From Planctomyces sp. SH-PL14 (lineage in GTDB: Bacteria; Planctomycetota; Planctomycetia; Planctomycetales; Planctomycetaceae), in contig NZ_CP011270.1 in assembly GCF_001610835.1 (NCBI RefSeq), positions 1,054,001-1,118,000 on the forward strand: a stretch of 64,000 nt of DNA. The letters run 5' to 3'. Positions within the stretch are counted from its first letter, which is position 1, and the number at the start of each line of letters is the position of its first letter. Below, piece after piece: positions 46,003 to 54,663 of this stretch. A model generated the notes under the pieces. That model did not search any database and was not told the origin of the DNA. It saw only the letters and a list, made by a program, of their open reading frames with translations. A program made the translations under genes and the position numbers.

Positions 46003-46349
46003 CCGGGGTCCAGGGGGCTACCCCTGGTGGGGGATGCAAGGGGGCCGGTGTTGTTTTCTTGGCCCTCTTGCCCGCCGGAGGCCCTCTCGTCGAGAGATGT
46101 CTGAAGGATCGTGTCTCCAAACGCGGGCACCGTGTCGGATGCCCTCTGACCAACCCGCGGGGATTCCAGAACGAGCGGTGAGTCTTCAGCGCCGGTTCCA
46201 CAAAGGGGACGCCCGTTACCTACCACGGTTCCTCATGGAAGCGCCTCCGGCGGCAAGCGGGCCTGTGTTGTTTTTGGGCCCATTGACCCCGGCTGCCATA
46301 GCACGTTGGGTTTGAGGAAATAACGTCGCGCCGGCAAGAGCGGTCTTCG
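46003..46349 (-). repeat. Dispersed structured repeat, copy 6 (full length, divergent loop forms)
   Basis: Begins CCGGGGTCCAGGGGGCTACC, hairpin CCAGGGG-GCTA-CCCCTGG, GGGGCC-(T-rich loop)-GGCCCT, the GCCGGAGGC box, GAGAGATGTCTGAAGG, a bulged central stem, CCTCCGGCGGC, and a second T-rich-loop hairpin GGGCC-TGTGTTGTTTTTG-GGCCC. It ends in AGCACGTTGGGTTTGAGG. It abuts the upstream stop codon. Confidence 0.85.
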
Positions 46350-46386
46350 AGAAAGTCCCTCCGGTTTCGTCATCGCATCAGCGTGC

Positions 46387-46392
46387 TATGAT
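46387..46392 (+). promoter_or_regulatory. Candidate -10 box for the ceramidase gene
   Basis: TATGAT, 46 bp upstream of the ATG at 46438; no good -35 is visible. Confidence 0.25.
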
Positions 46393-46437
46393 GCGACCGC
46401 GCCGCCATTTCCCTCATCGATTCACTTCGAGGAACGC

Positions 46438-47793
46438 ATGAAGTTTCCGCTTTGGCTGGCACCGGCCGTGGCTCTCCTCTGGATTGGCTTTTCCCCCGCC
46501 GAAGCAGGCTGGAAAGCCGGGGTCGCCAGGACCGTCATCACGCCCGAGCAGCCGATGTGGATGTCCGGCTACGGCGGCCGCGACCACGTCGCCGAAGGAA
46601 AAGAAACAGACCTCTGGGCCAAAGCCCTCCTCCTGGATGACGGCGAAGGACACCAGATCCTCGCCATCACGCTCGACCTCGTCGGCCTCGACCGCGAGAC
46701 CTCCGTCCTCATCAAGTCCGGGATCGAAAAGTCCCTGAAACTGACGCCGGGACAGGTCGCTCTCCTCTGCTCCCACACCCACTGCGGCCCCGTCGTCGGC
46801 ACGAACCTGATGGCGATGTACACGCTCGGTGAAGAGGACCACGCCAAGGTCCGCAACTACACCGCCGGACTGATCCGGAAAACGGTCGCGCTCGCGGAAG
46901 AGGCAGCGAAAGACCTCTCCCCCGCCGACATCAGCTACGGCTCCGGATCGACTGACTTCGCAGTGAACCGCAGGAACAACAAGGAGCCGGAAGTCCCCGA
47001 GATCCGGGCGAAAGGGGATGCGCTGAAAGGCCCCGTCGACCACGCCGTCCCGGTCCTTCGCGTCACCTCCGGCGACAAACTCCGGGCGGTCCTCTTCGGC
47101 TACGCCTGCCACGCCACAACGCTCGGCTTCTACAACTGGTGCGCGGACTATCCCGGCTTCGCCATGATGGACCTCGAAGCGGCCCACCCGGGAACAGTCG
47201 CCCTCTTCTGGGCCGGGTGCGGTGCAGACCAGAACCCCCTCCCGCGGCGGACCGTCGCCCTGGCGAAGGAGTACGGCAAGAAGCTCGCCACGGCCGTCGA
47301 GGACGTGCTGGCCGCCACTCCGGCCGCCGTCGTCTCCGGTCCCCTCACCGTCCATTACGACGAGATCCCGCTCCACTTCGCCCACATTCCGGGACGGAGC
47401 GAAGTCGAGGAGCAGCTCAAGTCGTCGAACAAGTTCGAAGTCTCCCGAGCCAAGTTCCTCCTGAAACAGCTCGATGCTCAGGGGAAGCTGGAGGACTCCT
47501 ATCCGTACCCGGTCCAGACCTGGACGCTCGGCAACGGTCCGACCTGGACGACGCTCGGCGGCGAGGTGGTGGTCGACTTCGCGCTGCGGATCAAGAAGGA
47601 GCACCCGGACCGGCCGCTGTGGGTCGCCGGCTACGCCAACGACGTCATGGCCTACATCCCCTCCCTGCGGGTCCTCAAGGAAGGGGGCTACGAAGGGGGC
47701 GGCGCGATGCTGTACTACGGCCACCCCTCTCCGTGGAACGAAGAGGTCGAGGAGCGGATCATCAAGACCGTCAACAAGCAGCTCGCGCCATAG
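46438..47793 (+). CDS. Neutral/alkaline ceramidase-like secreted hydrolase
   Basis: 451 aa with a signal peptide (1-24, ending AEAGWK). The N-terminal ceramidase domain starts GVARTVITP and includes the metal-binding LLCSHTHCGPVVG, YACHATTLG and GCGADQNPLPRR. Neutral ceramidases cleave the amide of ceramide; in planctomycetes many paralogues are present and their true substrates are not known. A short C-terminal domain (about 380-450) follows. It lies just after repeat copy 6. Confidence 0.85.
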   Translation: MKFPLWLAPAVALLWIGFSPAEAGWKAGVARTVITPEQPMWMSGYGGRDHVAEGKETDLWAKALLLDDGEGHQILAITLDLVGLDRETSVLIKSGIEKSLKLTPGQVALLCSHTHCGPVVGTNLMAMYTLGEEDHAKVRNYTAGLIRKTVALAEEAAKDLSPADISYGSGSTDFAVNRRNNKEPEVPEIRAKGDALKGPVDHAVPVLRVTSGDKLRAVLFGYACHATTLGFYNWCADYPGFAMMDLEAAHPGTVALFWAGCGADQNPLPRRTVALAKEYGKKLATAVEDVLAATPAAVVSGPLTVHYDEIPLHFAHIPGRSEVEEQLKSSNKFEVSRAKFLLKQLDAQGKLEDSYPYPVQTWTLGNGPTWTTLGGEVVVDFALRIKKEHPDRPLWVAGYANDVMAYIPSLRVLKEGGYEGGGAMLYYGHPSPWNEEVEERIIKTVNKQLAP

Positions 47794-47844
47794 TGGCGCG
47801 ACACTCCGTGTCGCAACGATGCGGTTCGGAGAACCGCACTACAA

Positions 47845-49014
47845 TCACGCGCCGAACATCTTCTGGATCCGCGTGCGGTGATAGGCCGCCCGCTCTTCGG
47901 AAGTCATCTTGGAAAGATCCGTCGAGCCGGCGGCCGTCGACGCGGCGCCGGCCGGCTTCTTCGGAACGCTCGTCACCTTCTCGCTTCCGGCGTAGCTGGT
48001 GACGTTCGTCTGGAGCGTCAGGTCTTCCTCCAGCGGCCAGTGGGGGCGGATCTTCAGTTTCTCCAACACGGCGTGGTACGCCCGGACCGCCTCTTCCGGT
48101 TCGATGAGGCCGTCGGCGATATGCCGCAGGAACTCGATGAAGGCGAGCTGGTTCTCCGCCTGGTTGATCTTCCGGCCGAAGAGCGCCGCCCGGGCGCCAT
48201 GCTTCTGGGCCTCGTGCAGCAGCGTGAAGGCGTCGAGCGTCGTCCCCGCCGCCCCACCCAGCACCCCGACGATGAGATGCGGGTCATAGGCGACCAGCTC
48301 CTCCATTGCCTTCGGGCCCTGGTAGGCGATCTTGAGGAACACCGGCCGGCCGGCGGTCGCCACGCCGGCGAGGGTCCGGGCGATCACGTCGTTGATAAAC
48401 TGCGGCCGCAGCTCATCGCTCACGGCCCCGGCGACGTTGGGGTTGAAGATCTCCATGAAGTGCCGGAAGCCCTTCCGCTCCGCTTCGGCCCGGAAGTCGT
48501 TGTAGGCTTCCAGCGTCGCGAGATCGAGCTTCAGGTCGTTGTTGAACGTCAGCGAGTAGAGGCCGAGGCTCGCCCCTCGCGGCCGCTCCTCGGGGGCGCA
48601 GTCAAGATGCCCGCACTGGGCGTGGTCGAGCAGCGCCGTCCGGAACGGCCGGGCGGGCTCGGCGCCGATGCGGCTCCCGCGAAAAACGTGGACATCGGTG
48701 GCGTCGTTGGCCCGGATCGCGGGGGTGATCGAGGAATTCTCGAACAGCCCCTCACGGAGGGTGAGCTGCTCGCTGGTGCTGACCGACATCAGGACGATGT
48801 CGACCACCCCCTGGCGGATCACCTGCCGGATCTGGTCCCGGTACTCGGCGAGGGTCTTGTATTTGAGCTCCTGGTCGTGGCGCTCCGGGGAAAGCCCCGG
48901 GGCCCCGATGCCGAACGCCATGTCGGCGTCCTTGGCATCCGCCAGGATGAAGTCGCGCGCTCCGCTGGGATCGGCGTGGATTGCCGCCAGCTTGAGATCC
49001 AATGATCTTTCCAT
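47845..49014 (-). CDS. DeoC/LacD-like class I aldolase family protein
   Basis: 389 aa. TIM-barrel strands include [19 protein letters not shown] (candidate Schiff-base lysine), [15 protein letters not shown] and [21 protein letters not shown], the last being the phosphate-binding/terminal pattern of LacD and DhnA-type aldolases. The C-terminal extension (about 345-389) is Ser/Ala-rich. Substrate unknown; perhaps a sugar-phosphate aldolase. The ATG at 49014 ([12 protein letters not shown]) is chosen; upstream codons overlap the divergent permease gene. Confidence 0.68.
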   Translation of the reverse strand: MERSLDLKLAAIHADPSGARDFILADAKDADMAFGIGAPGLSPERHDQELKYKTLAEYRDQIRQVIRQGVVDIVLMSVSTSEQLTLREGLFENSSITPAIRANDATDVHVFRGSRIGAEPARPFRTALLDHAQCGHLDCAPEERPRGASLGLYSLTFNNDLKLDLATLEAYNDFRAEAERKGFRHFMEIFNPNVAGAVSDELRPQFINDVIARTLAGVATAGRPVFLKIAYQGPKAMEELVAYDPHLIVGVLGGAAGTTLDAFTLLHEAQKHGARAALFGRKINQAENQLAFIEFLRHIADGLIEPEEAVRAYHAVLEKLKIRPHWPLEEDLTLQTNVTSYAGSEKVTSVPKKPAGAASTAAGSTDLSKMTSEERAAYHRTRIQKMFGA

Positions 49015-49195
49015 TCCCGAAACCTTTTGTCCCCGTGACGCGAAGCGCGCCAAGGAGTATTCTCGATTGGGGAATCCGAGGACAAGCCGGAAACGCTCCG
49101 GACGCAAGATTCCGCCCGCCGCCGTCCTGCCTCCCGTTCCCCGCCCCGACGACCCCACCACCACCGGAAGCCGCCCGCGCCCCGCCGGCCCCGCC

Positions 49196-50587
49196 ATGAA
49201 CTCACTGACGGACGCTCTCCACGACATGCCGCTGCCGTCGTCCCGATTCCGGACGATTCGGCTGGCGCTCAAGAGCCTGATGCTGCACAAGCTGCGGTCC
49301 GGGCTCACGATGCTGGGGATCGTCTTCGGGGTCTTCTCCGTAATCGCCATGCTGGCGATCGGCGAAGGGGCCAGCCGGCAGGCGGAAGCGCAGGTGCTGC
49401 AGCTCGGGGCGACCAACATCATCGTCCGCAGCGTGAAGCCCCCCGACGATCCCTCGTCGAGCTCCAGTCCCGGCGGCAGGTCCCAGGTGCTGCGGTACGG
49501 CCTCACGCTCCAGGACTACCGGATCCTTTCGGAGACGCTGCCGACGGTCCTCGATTTCGTCCCGATGCGCGAGGAACTGATGGAGATCCGGCGGCAGGAC
49601 CGGGTCTGCAACGCCCGGGTCGTCGGCTGCTCAGCCGGATACCAGATCGTCAACGTGCTGGAGCTGCAGCAGGGGCGGTTCATTACCGACCGCGACATCA
49701 GCCAGCTGGCGAACGTCGTCGTCCTGGGGGCCGACACCGCCCTGGACCTGTTTCCCATCTCGGATCCGCTGGGCCAGAGCGTGCTCGTGGGGGCCCGGGC
49801 CTACACGGTCATCGGCGTGACCCGGACCCGCACCGCCTCGGCCGGCATTGGCGGGAGCCTGTCGGCCCAGGACTACAACCGCGACGTCTACATGCCGCTC
49901 GACACCTTCCAGTCGCGGATCAACACGGGATTTGTCTACACGAGCTTCACGGCCGGCAACTTCAGCGCCAAGTCGGTGGTTTACGACCAGGTCACGATGC
50001 GGCTCAAGTCCCCCAATGACGTCATCGCCACCGCCGAAGTCGTGCGGGAAACGCTGCACCGGGCACACCCGCGGCGGGACTATGACGTCGTCGTTCCGCT
50101 GGAACTGCTCAAGCAGGCGGACCAGATCCGGAACATCTTCAACATCGTCCTGGGGTCGATCGCCGGGATCAGCCTGGTGGTCGGCGGGATCGGGATCATG
50201 AACATCATGCTCGCGACCGTGACCGAGCGGACCCGCGAGATCGGCGTGCGTCGCGCGCTGGGCGCCCGCCGCCGGGACATCACCCGGCAGTTCCTCGTCG
50301 AAACGATCGTGCTCTCGGGCTCCGGCGGAGCGGTGGGACTCCTGCTGGGACTGGCGACGCCGCTTGCCTTCCAGGGGATCAAGATGTTCCTGGAGGCGTA
50401 CATCCTCGATCCGGGGGCTGCGACGTCGGACTTCGGCAAGCTGTTCCTCGGAATGACGCCGCAGATCGCCGTCTGGAGCCTCCCCGTCGCCTTCGGGTTC
50501 AGCGTTTTTACCGGCCTGATCTTCGGGGTCTACCCGGCCCGCTCGGCCGCGCGGCTCGATCCGATTGAAGCCTTGCGGCACGTTTAA
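49196..50587 (+). CDS. MacB/FtsX-type ABC transporter permease
   Basis: 463 aa. One N-terminal helix (about 38-58, [19 protein letters not shown]), a large periplasmic MacB_PCD-like domain (about 65-320) and three C-terminal helices (about 340-460), ending in the FtsX motif [20 protein letters not shown] and [19 protein letters not shown]. Likely exports or extracts lipoproteins or peptides with a LolD/MacB-type ATPase; the only candidate ATPase here lies at 57.5 kb. Start: ATG at 49196. Confidence 0.88.
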   Translation: MNSLTDALHDMPLPSSRFRTIRLALKSLMLHKLRSGLTMLGIVFGVFSVIAMLAIGEGASRQAEAQVLQLGATNIIVRSVKPPDDPSSSSSPGGRSQVLRYGLTLQDYRILSETLPTVLDFVPMREELMEIRRQDRVCNARVVGCSAGYQIVNVLELQQGRFITDRDISQLANVVVLGADTALDLFPISDPLGQSVLVGARAYTVIGVTRTRTASAGIGGSLSAQDYNRDVYMPLDTFQSRINTGFVYTSFTAGNFSAKSVVYDQVTMRLKSPNDVIATAEVVRETLHRAHPRRDYDVVVPLELLKQADQIRNIFNIVLGSIAGISLVVGGIGIMNIMLATVTERTREIGVRRALGARRRDITRQFLVETIVLSGSGGAVGLLLGLATPLAFQGIKMFLEAYILDPGAATSDFGKLFLGMTPQIAVWSLPVAFGFSVFTGLIFGVYPARSAARLDPIEALRHV

Positions 50588-50955
50588 CGCGTCGCTGGCC
50601 CGCACTCGGACACCAGCTGCTTCCGATGGTTCTCGAAGGTCGTGCCCCTGGCCCCGGTCGGCGACGGGCATCGACTTGCGCAAGGAACTCCCGTTCGCGG
50701 GGGTACCTTCCAGTCATTCGCTCAAACACCGCCCTCGCCGGACGGACGCTGCTCCCTCAAACCCATCGTGCCACGGCCACCAGGTCCAGGGGCCTCGCCC
50801 CTGGCTGGTAAATTTTGCAGAGCGGCATTTTCCTCCGGTAAGTCGCGTAGCTCCTGTTGGGAACCGGCGGTAAATTCCGGAGAGCCGTTCCGCCTGGACG
50901 CGGAGCGAAGTCTTGAAGGAAGGATCTGGCCCGAAATCGCGCGAGTCTTCCTGCC
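50588..50955. other. Gene-free interval with short repeat element
   Basis: 368 bp after the permease. It holds the second copy of the subfamily-2 repeat (50707-50808) and a region with AATTTTGCAGAGCGG and GGTAAATTCCGGAGAGCGG-like imperfect copies. No gene seen before the small ORF at 50956. Confidence 0.4.
50707..50808 (+). repeat. Short form of dispersed repeat family (subfamily 2)
   Basis: CTTCCAGTCATTCGCTCAAA then ACCGCC, CTCGCCGGACGGACGCTGC, CTCAAACCCATCGTGCC and the hairpin CCAGGGG-CCTCG-CCCCTGG. It is homologous, in reverse, to 4230-4322 over about 90 bp. The element end has been joined directly to a terminal hairpin, so the middle of the full-length form is missing. Confidence 0.65.
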
Positions 50956-51117
50956 ATGACCGGATACACGGTTCACACCGGATCCAACGACAAATTTTCC
51001 TCGGGATGGGATCGGATCTTCCAAGGGAAGAAGAAAGGGGCCGCGGCTTCGAAGTCCGCTTCGACGCCCGCCCCAGCGAAGCCCGCCAAGGGAAAACCCG
51101 GCAAGAAGAAGACGTAG
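50956..51117 (+). CDS. 53-aa small basic protein
   Basis: MTGYTVHTGSNDKFSSGWDR, then IFQGKKKGAAASKSAS and a Lys/Pro/Ala-rich tail ending GKKKT. It is too short for many gene callers, but the compact aromatic N-terminus, the near-fixed start and position 38 bp before the next gene argue for a real, translated small protein. I have an impression of similar short proteins in other planctomycetes but cannot verify it. The basic tail suggests nucleic-acid or ribosome contact. Confidence 0.55.
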   Translation: MTGYTVHTGSNDKFSSGWDRIFQGKKKGAAASKSASTPAPAKPAKGKPGKKKT

Positions 51118-51155
51118 CGCGATTCAGGCAGCAGCGATCCAGCATGGAGGCGACG

Positions 51156-51404
51156 ATGGCTGAGCAATTCGAAGACCAGGATCTGGAAGCCCGCGTCACG
51201 TACAACGCGGACGAGTACGAAGAGATCACGAGCGACGAGGTCGACCGCGTCATCGCGGCGATCGAAGAGCTGATGCAGTCCGTCTCGAGCGAGAACATCC
51301 GGGCCCACCTCAGCGCCGCGGCCGACGAAATCTTCTCCCTCGTCTACGACGAAATGGGCGAAGGCTTCGAGTCGGCGGACGATGTGCAGACCGAAGCGGC
51401 CTGA
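51156..51404 (+). CDS. Small acidic helical protein
   Basis: 82 aa, strongly acidic, all-helical (EITSDEVDRVIAAIEELMQS, VSSENIRAHLSAAADEIFSL). The ATG at 51156 has GGAGG 5 nt upstream; the ATG at 51144 is less well placed. Unknown function. It sits between the 53-aa gene and the lipoprotein gene, all on plus and closely spaced, so the three probably form one transcription unit. Confidence 0.6.
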   Translation: MAEQFEDQDLEARVTYNADEYEEITSDEVDRVIAAIEELMQSVSSENIRAHLSAAADEIFSLVYDEMGEGFESADDVQTEAA

Positions 51405-51433
51405 AGAACGGGTCGCGCCCACGGAGGGGGATC

Positions 51434-52534
51434 ATGATGCGGCGCTCTCGCCACCTGCTTGCGTTGTCGCTGGGCCTGCTCCTGGCGACCTCCGCCTGCA
51501 ACCAGTCCAAGGATGAACAGGCCGGCGCGCAGCCGCTGCCCGACTGGATGCAGGAAGCGGACAAGGGAGACGCTCCGAAGTCCCGCAAGAAGAAAAAGGC
51601 CGAAGACGCTCCGCATGTCTCGCTGGAGCTGCGGCTCAAGACCGGCGAGCGGTTCGGCCTGCGGAAGACCGTCGACACCTCCCTCCAGCAGGCATCCCCG
51701 GACGGCACGAATCAGGTCGTCACGGCCCGCATCGAAATGCTCCTGGGCCTGACCGTCGAGGACGTCTCCGAGAAGGGGACGCGGCTCGCCGTCCGGTATG
51801 AGCGGGTCCGGTTCTCGCAGGGGAGCGAAGGGCAGCGGATCGACTACGACTCGATGCAGCCGGTGACGCCGGTTCCGGTCCTGGCCCTCCCCTATCACAA
51901 TATGGTGAAGGACGGGTTCTCGTTCTGGATCGGCAAGGAGAACCAGATCGTCGACGTCGCCGGCTTCAAGGAATTCCTCGAGCGGTGCATGGCGGGGGTC
52001 TCGGAAGCGGACCGCGTCCAGCAGATGCTTAATATGGAAGCGGCTTCCGACGAGAACGGGATCTCGGACTTCGTCGACAACACGATCGGGCTCCTGCCGT
52101 ACGGCCGCTCGATCTCGCCGGGAGACTCCTGGGAGCGGACGCGGCACATCGGCCGCCCGGTCCCGATGAAGCTCCTGCAGTCTTATACGCTCAAGGACCT
52201 CAACGACAGCATGGCGGTCGTCGACATCCGCGGCACGATCACGCCGTCGACCACGATCAACGACGTGAAGCAGGAAAAGGCGGGCGTCCGCGTGACGGTC
52301 ACCGGCGGTGCCCTGCAGGGGGACTGCGCGATCTACCGCGATTCAGGCCTGCCGCAGCGGTCGTATGTTGAACGCGCCGTCGACATGACCGTCATGACGA
52401 CCGGCCATCACGAGTTTCGGCAAAAGAAGCTCGTCCGCACGACGGTCGAGGCGTTTCCGATGCAGGGGGCTGGGGCCCCCACCGCGATCGGCCGCGCCGA
52501 TGGCGAACGCGGCCCGGTTCTCCTGCAGCAGTAA
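51434..52534 (+). CDS. DUF6263-like lipoprotein
   Basis: 366 aa with lipobox LLLATSAC (C22). A beta-rich body follows (LRLKTGERFGLRKTVDTSLQQ, VEDVSEKGTRLAVRYERVRF, MPIDYDSMQPV-like, SMAVVDIRGTIT, GDCAIYRDSGLPQRSYVERAVDM). This resembles the family of planctomycete lipoproteins with a lipid-binding-like fold (DUF6263). It begins 30 bp after the acidic small protein. Confidence 0.7.
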   Translation: MMRRSRHLLALSLGLLLATSACNQSKDEQAGAQPLPDWMQEADKGDAPKSRKKKKAEDAPHVSLELRLKTGERFGLRKTVDTSLQQASPDGTNQVVTARIEMLLGLTVEDVSEKGTRLAVRYERVRFSQGSEGQRIDYDSMQPVTPVPVLALPYHNMVKDGFSFWIGKENQIVDVAGFKEFLERCMAGVSEADRVQQMLNMEAASDENGISDFVDNTIGLLPYGRSISPGDSWERTRHIGRPVPMKLLQSYTLKDLNDSMAVVDIRGTITPSTTINDVKQEKAGVRVTVTGGALQGDCAIYRDSGLPQRSYVERAVDMTVMTTGHHEFRQKKLVRTTVEAFPMQGAGAPTAIGRADGERGPVLLQQ

Positions 52535-52579
52535 CCTATTCGCTCTCGGACACAGGGCCTGCGATCGGCGTGACCCGCT

Positions 52580-53917
52580 TCACGCCGCCCCGGTGCTCGG
52601 CGGAACGGACTCCCCCGAGGGGGCCGCGGCGGCCGAGGGCTTTCGGAACATTCGCCAGTCCCGGCGGACGATGAGCCGCGCTCCGCGGTTGAACGTCAGG
52701 TAGGACCAGGCCCAGCTGATGACGACGAGGATCCGGTTCTTGAATCCCGTCAGGTAGTAGATGTGGATCACGAGCCACATCACCCACGCCAGGAATCCCG
52801 CTTTCTCAAAGCGTCCGACCGCCACGATGGCCCGGCTCCGGCCGATCGTCGCCATCTGCCCCTTGTCGACGTAACGAAAGGACTCTCGCGGCTTCCCCTC
52901 CACGTCGTTCAGGATGTTCCGGGCGATCTGCCGTCCCGCCTGCATCGCCACGGGGGCGACGCCGGGGAGCGGTGTGCCGGTCTGATGGGAGAACGAGGCG
53001 ATATCGCCCCCCGCGAAAATGTTCGGGTGTCCGGCCACGCTCAGGTCCGGCTCGACGACGATCCGTCCGGCCCGGTCCAGCGGTAGCCCCAGGGCTCGTG
53101 AGAGCGGTGCCGCGACGACTCCCGCCGCCCACAGGACCGTCTCGGAGTTGAGACGCTCAGCGCCGACCTGAACCCCGTGAGCATCGACAGACGTGACCTT
53201 GGCGTTCGTCCAGACCTGGGCCCCGAGCTGCTCCAGGTCCCGCATGGCCCGGGCGGCGAGCGTTTCCGAGAACATCGGAAGGATCCGCGGCCCGGCCTCG
53301 ATGAGGACGATCCGCGCGGAGCGGGGCTCGATCCGACGAAAATCCTTGGCAAGTGTGAAGCGGGACATTTCCCCGATCGCCCCGGCGAGCTCGACGCCGG
53401 TGGGGCCACCGCCGACAACGACAAAGGTCAGAAGCCGCCGCTGCTCTTCGGGGTCGGTGCTTCGCTCGGCGGTCTCGAACGCCGTGAGGACCCGCCGCCG
53501 GATTTCCGTCGCCTGCTCGAGGGTCTTGAGCCCCGGCGCGAACTCTTCCCACTCCTCGCGGCCGAAGTACGAGTGCCGGGCGCCGCAGGCGATCAGCAGG
53601 TAATCGAAGGGGAGGGGGCCGGCGTCCGACTGGACGAGTTTCTGAACGAGATCGACGCCGGTCACTTCTCCCTGGATGACGCGGCAGTTCTTCTGGGACG
53701 AGAGCATCGCGCGGATCGGCGCGGCGATGTCGGCCGGGCTGAGCCCCGCCATCGCCACCTGGTAGAGGAGCGGCTGAAAGAGATGGTGGTTCTGCCGATC
53801 GATCAGCGTGATCTCGAGGTCGGGCGACTTCGCCAGGGATCGGGCGGCGTTGATCCCCGCGAACCCTCCCCCCACGATGACGAGCTGACGTTTCTTCCCG
53901 GACGTGACCTGCGGCAT
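52580..53917 (-). CDS. ndh: Type II NADH dehydrogenase (NDH-2)
   Basis: 445 aa. FAD-binding VIVGGGFAGINAARSL at the N-terminus, a second Rossmann motif VVVGGGPTGVELAGAIGEM, and the AGGDIASF FAD ribityl motif. A short C-terminal amphipathic helix (about 380-410) should bind the membrane. Oxidises NADH and passes electrons to quinone without pumping protons. Stands alone on the minus strand, convergent with the lipoprotein gene. Confidence 0.9.
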   Translation of the reverse strand: MPQVTSGKKRQLVIVGGGFAGINAARSLAKSPDLEITLIDRQNHHLFQPLLYQVAMAGLSPADIAAPIRAMLSSQKNCRVIQGEVTGVDLVQKLVQSDAGPLPFDYLLIACGARHSYFGREEWEEFAPGLKTLEQATEIRRRVLTAFETAERSTDPEEQRRLLTFVVVGGGPTGVELAGAIGEMSRFTLAKDFRRIEPRSARIVLIEAGPRILPMFSETLAARAMRDLEQLGAQVWTNAKVTSVDAHGVQVGAERLNSETVLWAAGVVAAPLSRALGLPLDRAGRIVVEPDLSVAGHPNIFAGGDIASFSHQTGTPLPGVAPVAMQAGRQIARNILNDVEGKPRESFRYVDKGQMATIGRSRAIVAVGRFEKAGFLAWVMWLVIHIYYLTGFKNRILVVISWAWSYLTFNRGARLIVRRDWRMFRKPSAAAAPSGESVPPSTGAA

Positions 53918-54136
53918 GACTTCTCCGTCGTTCCTCTCAATTCAGGATGGAACGAGCACCTTCCAGTCTTCGTCGTAACGACGGCGTGGGGATTCAACAA
54001 GTTCGCGGCGGCCGATCGATTGCCAGCGGCGGGAATTCGCATTCGGACGAGCGGGAAAGCCAAGTCTTAATGCAGCTTGCTCCAATCCACGGGAGACTTT
54101 CGCGAACAAGCAATCGCCGAACTGCCGGGACCAGCT

Positions 54137-54604
54137 CTATCGCTCGCGGCGCTGGCGGTTCTGGAGCATCGGCTGGAGCTCCTGGACGAAGTCGTTGACG
54201 TCCTGGAACGATCGATAAACGGAGGCGAATCGGACGTAGGCGACCTGATCGGTCAGGCGCAGCAGGTTCATGACCTGCTCGCCGACGTAGCGGGACGGAA
54301 CTTCGCGGTCGAAGTTCTCGTAAACATTCCGCTCGACGTCGGCGACGATCCGCTCGATCTGCTCGGGGCTGATCGGGCGCTTGTAACAGGCTTTTTCAAC
54401 ACCCGCGAGAATCTTCTGCCGGTCGAAGGGGATCCGCGTGCCGTCCTTTTTAATGACGGTGACCGGCGACTCTTCGATCTTCTCGTAGGTCGTGAAGCGG
54501 CGACCGCAGTCCAGACATTCCCGCCGACGGCGAATGACGAACTCCTGGCTGCCGCGCGAGTCGACAACCTTGGTTTCGCCTTTGCGGCAGAACGGACACA
54601 ACAT
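54137..54604 (-). CDS. nrdR: Transcriptional repressor NrdR
   Basis: 155 aa. N-terminal zinc ribbon (C3, C6, C30, C33 in MLCPFC and ECLDCG) then an ATP-cone (about 49-136) that senses dATP/ATP and represses ribonucleotide-reductase genes. No nrd gene or NrdR box is in the window, so the targets are elsewhere. The ATG at 54604 is the standard start. 59 bp upstream is the large YyaL-like gene, so the two probably share a transcript. Confidence 0.96.
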   Translation of the reverse strand: MLCPFCRKGETKVVDSRGSQEFVIRRRRECLDCGRRFTTYEKIEESPVTVIKKDGTRIPFDRQKILAGVEKACYKRPISPEQIERIVADVERNVYENFDREVPSRYVGEQVMNLLRLTDQVAYVRFASVYRSFQDVNDFVQELQPMLQNRQRRER

Positions 54605-54663
54605 GCCGGCCAGTCCAATTCAATGCAACGAGCCGCAGCATCAAGCGGCTGCGGGACTGCATC

